Below are positions 5,540-9,450 of a stretch of DNA of 9,450 nucleotides, one piece after another (position 1 is the stretch's first letter; each line of letters starts with the position of its first letter). The DNA lies in the NCBI GenBank assembly GCA_035646975.1, contig DASROJ010000077.1, forward strand, positions 1 to 9,450, given 5' to 3'. The stretch comes from DASROJ01 sp035646975. Lineage in GTDB: Bacteria; Acidobacteriota; Polarisedimenticolia; JACPZX01; DASXTC01. The notes below the pieces were generated by a model. It had not been told where the DNA came from and did not search any database. It worked only from the letters and a program-made list of their open reading frames with translations. The translations under genes and the position numbers were made by a program.

Positions 5540-7090
5540 TCACTCGGCAAAGGCGGCCACCCTGCCGGTCAACGCCGCGCGGACGGCATCCGCCATCCCA
5601 GCCTCGCGAACCATGAGCCAGAGGTAGTACTCGTCCGAATAAGCCAGCGTGCCGAGCCGCCGGTATCCCTGGGTCCGGCAGGCGGTGTAGAGCAATCCCT
5701 CGAAGGCGAGCGGCGGGTCGAACTCTTCCTGTCTGTTCGAGATCAGCACCAGGATATCCGGACGCGAGGAAAGGACGAACCCGGTGTCATATCCCGAGGC
5801 AAGCCCCAGCGCGATCTCCCTGTTGTTCAGGCCAAAGGTGTCGATCGTTCGCCAACCGGAGTAGAAAGGCACGGCCCCGGCATCGCTGATCGCCAGCAGA
5901 TGCCGGCCATCAGGGTCGAGCGCGGCGAGAGTCTTCCCCAGTGGGATGTGAGCGGCGCTCAGGCCGCGCGCATCGGTCGTCGTGGTGAACCTGACCATCC
6001 GGTAGCGGGCCCGCTGCTGGACCATGAAGACGGCGAAGATCAAGGCGAGGCCCACGAGAACCGTCGAGCGTCTCGGATGCGGCCAAGCCTCCCCCCTCAG
6101 CAGATCGCCGACTCCCAGACCGGCGAACACGGCCACCGCCCCATACGTCGGAAAGACGAATCGGTAGTCGACGCCCATGATGTGCGCGGGAAAGATGAGG
6201 TAGAAAACGATGGCCGCTATGCCGCCCAACGCCGGGATCCACTCGCGATGCGCTCGAAGCAGGCGCAGCGTGAAGAGCGCCAGAACAGGATAGAGCGGCC
6301 AGAGGAAGATGACGTAGGCGGCGGTGGGCCTGAACCCTGGGAAAAGGCCGTGTCCCATCTGCTTGACGTAGAACGGCAACGGGAACGGCAGCCCGAAATA
6401 GGACCATCGCCAGAAGAAATAGCCCGCCCCTCCAATCAGCCAGGGGATCAGACCATACAAGACAAACGTGGTGCGCTTTGACGTAAGGATGAGCACGAGG
6501 GTCAGGGCGACACCTGCCGCCAGGTTCATCTCGGGTCGCATCAGCCCCAGCAACAGAGCGGTGATGCCGGCGCCGCATGCGGTCAGGGCCCGGGGCCGTC
6601 TCAGATATTCGGCGGCGACGAAACACAAGGCCGTCATCAGCAGGAGCGCCGCCGATGTTTCCATCCCGGACACGGCGTGCGCGGGAAGGTGGGCGTTGGA
6701 GAGAAACAGCGCCACTCCGAGGCAGGCAGCCGGCAACTTCGCCGACCTGAGCACCGCGATGAAGATCAGGGAGGCCGTCATGATGACGCTGGCGATGCCC
6801 AGGAGCTTTGCTGTGGTCTCCACGTCCGCTTGCAGGCGAATGGCGAACGACAGAATCGCGAGCCACAGGAAACTGGTGTATCCCTCGGCCGGGGGATTCT
6901 CCCCGACGTTCCACGTGATCCCCTGACCCCGCGCCGCGTGCAGCGCATAGCGATATGTGATGAAGGAGTCGTCCATGGTATAGGCAAGTATCTCGTGCAC
7001 CCTGAACAGGAAGAGCCAGAGCGACCCCAGCATCGCAATCAGTGCGACGAGAGCAATGGGCCTCCGCGCAAAGGGCATCTCGACCAGCAT
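5540..7090 (-). CDS. Polytopic membrane protein, GT-C-type glycosyltransferase candidate
   Basis: The 516-residue product has about 10-12 hydrophobic segments between 11 and 360, then a C-terminal soluble domain of about 150 residues. The first extracytoplasmic loop holds MDDSFITYRYA at 39-49, with the D40-D41 pair typical of GT-C enzymes that use polyprenyl-phosphate sugars, then WNVGE at 60-64 and EGYTSFLW at 69-76. The same layout (DD-FI-RYA, WN-GE, EGYT-FLW) occurs in AftB-like arabinosyltransferase relatives and many uncharacterised bacterial proteins. The C-terminal SDAGAVPFYSGWR at 402-414 followed by IDTFGLNN is another recurring feature of this group. Expected role: transfer of a lipid-linked sugar to an envelope glycan or protein on the outer face of the cytoplasmic membrane; donor and acceptor are unknown. 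ATG 7090 is chosen over GTG 7138 because the extra 16 residues have no family character. It converges on the selenoprotein gene (46-bp gap) and is divergent from the large secreted protein. Confidence 0.75.
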   Translation of the reverse strand: MLVEMPFARRPIALVALIAMLGSLWLFLFRVHEILAYTMDDSFITYRYALHAARGQGITWNVGENPPAEGYTSFLWLAILSFAIRLQADVETTAKLLGIASVIMTASLIFIAVLRSAKLPAACLGVALFLSNAHLPAHAVSGMETSAALLLMTALCFVAAEYLRRPRALTACGAGITALLLGLMRPEMNLAAGVALTLVLILTSKRTTFVLYGLIPWLIGGAGYFFWRWSYFGLPFPLPFYVKQMGHGLFPGFRPTAAYVIFLWPLYPVLALFTLRLLRAHREWIPALGGIAAIVFYLIFPAHIMGVDYRFVFPTYGAVAVFAGLGVGDLLRGEAWPHPRRSTVLVGLALIFAVFMVQQRARYRMVRFTTTTDARGLSAAHIPLGKTLAALDPDGRHLLAISDAGAVPFYSGWRTIDTFGLNNREIALGLASGYDTGFVLSSRPDILVLISNRQEEFDPPLAFEGLLYTACRTQGYRRLGTLAYSDEYYLWLMVREAGMADAVRAALTGRVAAFAE

Positions 7091-7140
7091 ACCGAATTCT
7101 TGTCCGTTTGAAGCCTCCAGGGGATTGTGCCAACGCACCC

Positions 7141-7149
7141 GAGGAGGAG
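7141..7149 (+). promoter_or_regulatory. Strong ribosome-binding site for the large secreted protein
   Basis: GAGGAGGAG ends three bases before the ATG at 7153 and includes GGAGG at a workable distance. This fixes the start of the gene. The 62-bp gap between the two divergent starts (7091-7152) holds no convincing -35/-10 pair; TTGTCC at 7100-7105 is the only partial -35 match. Confidence 0.7.
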
Positions 7150-7152
7150 TCT

Positions 7153-9450
7153 ATGAGAACCGGATTCGTGCGCTTCATCCTGTCAGCCGCGGCCTGCCTG
7201 TTGACGCTGGGCGTCTCCTGGACGGCACCACAGCCACAGAAGAAGGCGAGGAGACAGAACCTGGACGACATGACCAACGTGCTGTCGATCCAGCACCTGC
7301 CCGACGGCACCGTGCTGCGCAAGCGTTCCTTCAACCATGCCGTCCCGTGGGACGAGTACATCGCGGCGGTGGCCGCCGAGACGCCGGGCATGGCGCCGTC
7401 CTCGACGTTCGACGAAGCGACCTCGGAGGCGACCACGCAGTGCCTTCCGGCGCCAACCAACGACTATGACGCCGACGGGTTCACCCTCGCGACGACTCCC
7501 GCCGACGGACCGCCGCTGCTCTTCGGCGAATTCATCGCCGATCGGCCGCGCATCACCGCCGAGTTCCGCTCCACCATCGAGCCCAGCATCGTGGTGCTGT
7601 ACTCGGGCGACACCAACTACACCATCGAGACCGAGACCTTCCAGAAGCAGGATCTCGTCGAGACCACCACCGCCAGCGACACGCTGGAATTCAAGAGCAC
7701 CTTCAACAGTCCCGGCGGCATCAAGCTGAATTTCGGCTTTGCCGGTCTGAAGCCGACTTTCAAGGTGAGCGATTTCAGCCTCGGCTACGAGTTCGAGAAG
7801 AAGCGCACCTATACCTGGTCCCGGGTGAAGACGCGCACCACCGAGGATCGCTGGTCCGTCATGCGCAACCGGAAAGAGCAGGGCACCGTCTCGTTCGCCG
7901 CCGACGCCGGCAAGGTCTCCGGTGACGTCATCATCAAGAACGTCTCGGACTACTCGCTGCTCATGCGTCTTTCGAGCGTGAGGATCGCCGTGGTGGCCTA
8001 CAGTCCGGCCACCGGCGCGCGCGACGTCATCGGCCAGATCGAGATCACATCGTCGTTCGATCTGAACTGGGGAGAGAACAACAACTTTTACTGGCTTCCG
8101 CTGGTCATCGAGCATCTCAACACGGCCGACATGATGGACAAGCTGGCCGAGGGTTGGGTCTTCGACTTCGAGGTGGCCTCGCCGCCCACCGCGGTGGACC
8201 GCACGACGAACAACGATGTGGGGGCGCTGATCTCCACCATCAACCAGAACAACGCCCGCATCTCGATCCACTACGGCGACACCACGACACGACAGTTCGG
8301 CCAGGTCTCGGTCTACCAGCCCGGAAGCCCGAACGGCTGTCTGACCGTGAAGGACATGCTGACGACGTTCGTGGGCGCCTCCAACGTCGAGTTCGACCGG
8401 ATGCCCGACGGCACCTTGATCGTCAAGCGGATCAACCACCGCACCAACCGCTTCGCCGATCGCGACTTCGACTCGCTGACTCCCGACGAGCAGAACCAGT
8501 ACGGCCGCTGGGTCGTGGGGTTCAATTTCTTCAACTCTCCCCTCACGCAGCTCGACCTGGAGACCACCGCGCTGCGCCCCGAGGATAAGGTGTTCTTCTA
8601 TTTCGTCACCGCCAGCGACTACCGGGAGTCGTCACGCCCCGAGGATTTCAACCTGGTCTCCACCGTGGCCAACGACGGCTCGTACCCGGCAAGCGCGGTG
8701 GCGGCGCCCGGCGTCTCGACGAACGACCTGGTCGAGATCACCGTGAGGAACACCTTCCAGATCGAGTCGGCCTACACGCAGCCCGCCGGCACCGTGGCAG
8801 GCTGCGGCGTGATGATGTACAACTCGACGTATCACGGCCACCGCGTAACCACCGATTCTCTCAACGACAGCACTCCGATCCCCGACGCAGACTATTACGG
8901 CGTCCAGGTCAAGTTCGGAGGCATGCCCTGGCTGAGCATCGCCGCCATCATGGCAGAGCCGACGGCGAAGGCGCAGATGACGTCGTTCCGTGGATTCCCC
9001 TACTACGATTACACGCTGCAGTTCCGCGCCAGCCCCGCATTGCTGGGCAGCTACCCCACCCGCAACCTGCAGGTGCAGACGGTGAAACCGCGCCAGTCGT
9101 TCTATCCCGTCGGATATGAAGGCACCGACATCGGCAATCATCACCGGACCTGCTACCACACCGAGATCGGGGGGTTCTTCAGGAGCGCGGCCACCGTGAA
9201 GGTCTGGTACAAGCTGGACAACGTGGACATCGACCTCGACGGTTTCTACACGCAGAACCGAACCGGGCTGGATTTCGACGACGGCAACGACCGCCGCTTC
9301 CCGTTCGCTCCCGAGTACCTGGACGGAGTGGACAACGACAACAAGAACGGAGTGGACGACAACCCGCTGATCTGCCCGGATTCGCTGCAGAGCTACCAGA
9401 GCGGCACCTGCACCCTCAATAACCGGATGGGTTGGTACGGCCCGTCTCCC
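7153..9450 (+). CDS. Large secreted protein of unknown function, 3' end beyond the window
   Basis: The frame is open from ATG 7153 to the window edge, 766 codons without a stop. The N-terminus is a signal peptide: R2 and R7, hydrophobic core at about 8-22, and probable signal peptidase I cleavage near 20-25. I do not recognise a catalytic domain. Residues about 130-300 are rich in alternating Thr/Ser/hydrophobic residues, suggesting beta structure; aromatic residues are frequent throughout and cysteines few (C97, C396, C551, C667, C741, C753 in the mature part). Residues 37-62 and 399-430 look like diverged copies of one segment (x-DM...PDGT...KR-x-NH). Residues 691-738 form an Asp/Asn-rich motif (DIDLDGF, DFDDGND, LDGVDNDN, NGVDDN) like the MopE-type putative metal-binding repeat but without its cysteines. 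The protein is probably extracellular or on the outer surface and may bind calcium. Codon use matches the neighbours. The gene is transcribed away from the glycosyltransferase gene; no functional link is evident. Confidence 0.8.
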   Translation, partial: MRTGFVRFILSAAACLLTLGVSWTAPQPQKKARRQNLDDMTNVLSIQHLPDGTVLRKRSFNHAVPWDEYIAAVAAETPGMAPSSTFDEATSEATTQCLPAPTNDYDADGFTLATTPADGPPLLFGEFIADRPRITAEFRSTIEPSIVVLYSGDTNYTIETETFQKQDLVETTTASDTLEFKSTFNSPGGIKLNFGFAGLKPTFKVSDFSLGYEFEKKRTYTWSRVKTRTTEDRWSVMRNRKEQGTVSFAADAGKVSGDVIIKNVSDYSLLMRLSSVRIAVVAYSPATGARDVIGQIEITSSFDLNWGENNNFYWLPLVIEHLNTADMMDKLAEGWVFDFEVASPPTAVDRTTNNDVGALISTINQNNARISIHYGDTTTRQFGQVSVYQPGSPNGCLTVKDMLTTFVGASNVEFDRMPDGTLIVKRINHRTNRFADRDFDSLTPDEQNQYGRWVVGFNFFNSPLTQLDLETTALRPEDKVFFYFVTASDYRESSRPEDFNLVSTVANDGSYPASAVAAPGVSTNDLVEITVRNTFQIESAYTQPAGTVAGCGVMMYNSTYHGHRVTTDSLNDSTPIPDADYYGVQVKFGGMPWLSIAAIMAEPTAKAQMTSFRGFPYYDYTLQFRASPALLGSYPTRNLQVQTVKPRQSFYPVGYEGTDIGNHHRTCYHTEIGGFFRSAATVKVWYKLDNVDIDLDGFYTQNRTGLDFDDGNDRRFPFAPEYLDGVDNDNKNGVDDNPLICPDSLQSYQSGTCTLNNRMGWYGPSP
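9223..9366 (+). other. MopE-like Asp-rich metal-binding motif region, cysteine-free
   Basis: Codons 691-738 of the secreted protein read as DIDLDGF, a spacer, DFDDGND, RFPFAPEYLDG, VDNDN and KNGVDDN. The order D-x-D-x-DGF, DxDDGN, P-x-APE, xDG-x-DND and DG/NG-x-DD matches the MopE-type repeat of myxobacterial and related surface proteins, in which the corresponding positions usually carry Cys (DCDDGD, E-x-CDG, DNDCDG). Here they are Phe, Leu and Asn. Calcium binding is an inference from the aspartate pattern. Confidence 0.6.

Noticed and set aside
7153..7200. Lipoprotein signal in the secreted protein (cysteine at residue 15)
   Set aside because: The residues before C15 are AAA rather than a lipobox with Leu/Val/Ile at -3, and the hydrophobic core continues past the cysteine; signal peptidase I processing is more likely.
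7600..7900. Thr/Ser-alternating segment as an aerolysin-type pore-forming hairpin
   Set aside because: The alternation is suggestive, but there is no recognisable aerolysin or ETX/MTX2 motif, so I do not claim it.
7183..8439. 418-codon minus-strand open frame opposite the secreted protein
   Set aside because: The plus-strand frame has a signal peptide, a strong ribosome-binding site and continues open to the window edge; the antisense product is Val/Gly/Arg/His-rich and lacks any start signal.

Overview
The window is GC-rich and densely coding, with protein genes on both strands, short intergenic gaps (none over about 200 bp), Shine-Dalgarno sites and GTG starts. It fits a bacterial chromosome. 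DivIVA, a COG1579 zinc-ribbon protein, PilZ and a secreted protein with a MopE-like Asp-rich motif suggest a Gram-negative lineage outside the best-studied groups, perhaps Acidobacteriota or a deltaproteobacterial-type lineage. That placement is inference; there is no rRNA or marker gene to settle it.

Layout: (1) 9-4627, minus strand. In transcription order: a fatty acyl-CoA ligase (AMP-binding), a PilZ-domain protein 22 bp behind it, then after a promoter-like TTGACA/TAGCAT pair a tightly coupled trio (COG1579 coiled-coil zinc-ribbon protein, RNase HI, YggS-type PLP protein, with 4-bp stop/start overlaps), then a DivIVA-domain coiled-coil protein after a 195-bp gap. (2) 4687-5493, plus strand, divergent from the ligase: a membrane-anchored peroxiredoxin-like protein. 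(3) 5540-7090, minus: a polytopic GT-C-like membrane glycosyltransferase candidate. (4) 7153-9450, plus: a large secreted protein of unknown function, cut by the window edge.

The main discovery is in the peroxiredoxin-like gene. Its frame is interrupted once, by a TGA exactly where the family has its first active-site cysteine (FYRGYW-TGA-TFCNSELR). The frame continues for 121 more codons of good redoxin sequence to a normal stop. A two-part hairpin starts four bases after the TGA; its 5-bp upper stem carries an AGUUA loop 16 nt downstream of the codon, as expected of a bacterial SECIS element. I read it as a 268-residue selenoprotein with a U147-x-x-C150 redox motif, three N-terminal membrane segments and a redoxin domain predicted outside the cytoplasmic membrane. 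Ordinary gene calling would split it into two fragments.

Other points of note: the RNase HI gene seems to start at a CTG overlapping the upstream stop (CTGA). The peroxiredoxin-like gene has a TAGAAT box so close to its ATG that a leaderless transcript is plausible. The large secreted protein ends (as far as seen) in a cysteine-free version of the MopE-type Asp-rich motif and holds a diverged internal repeat.
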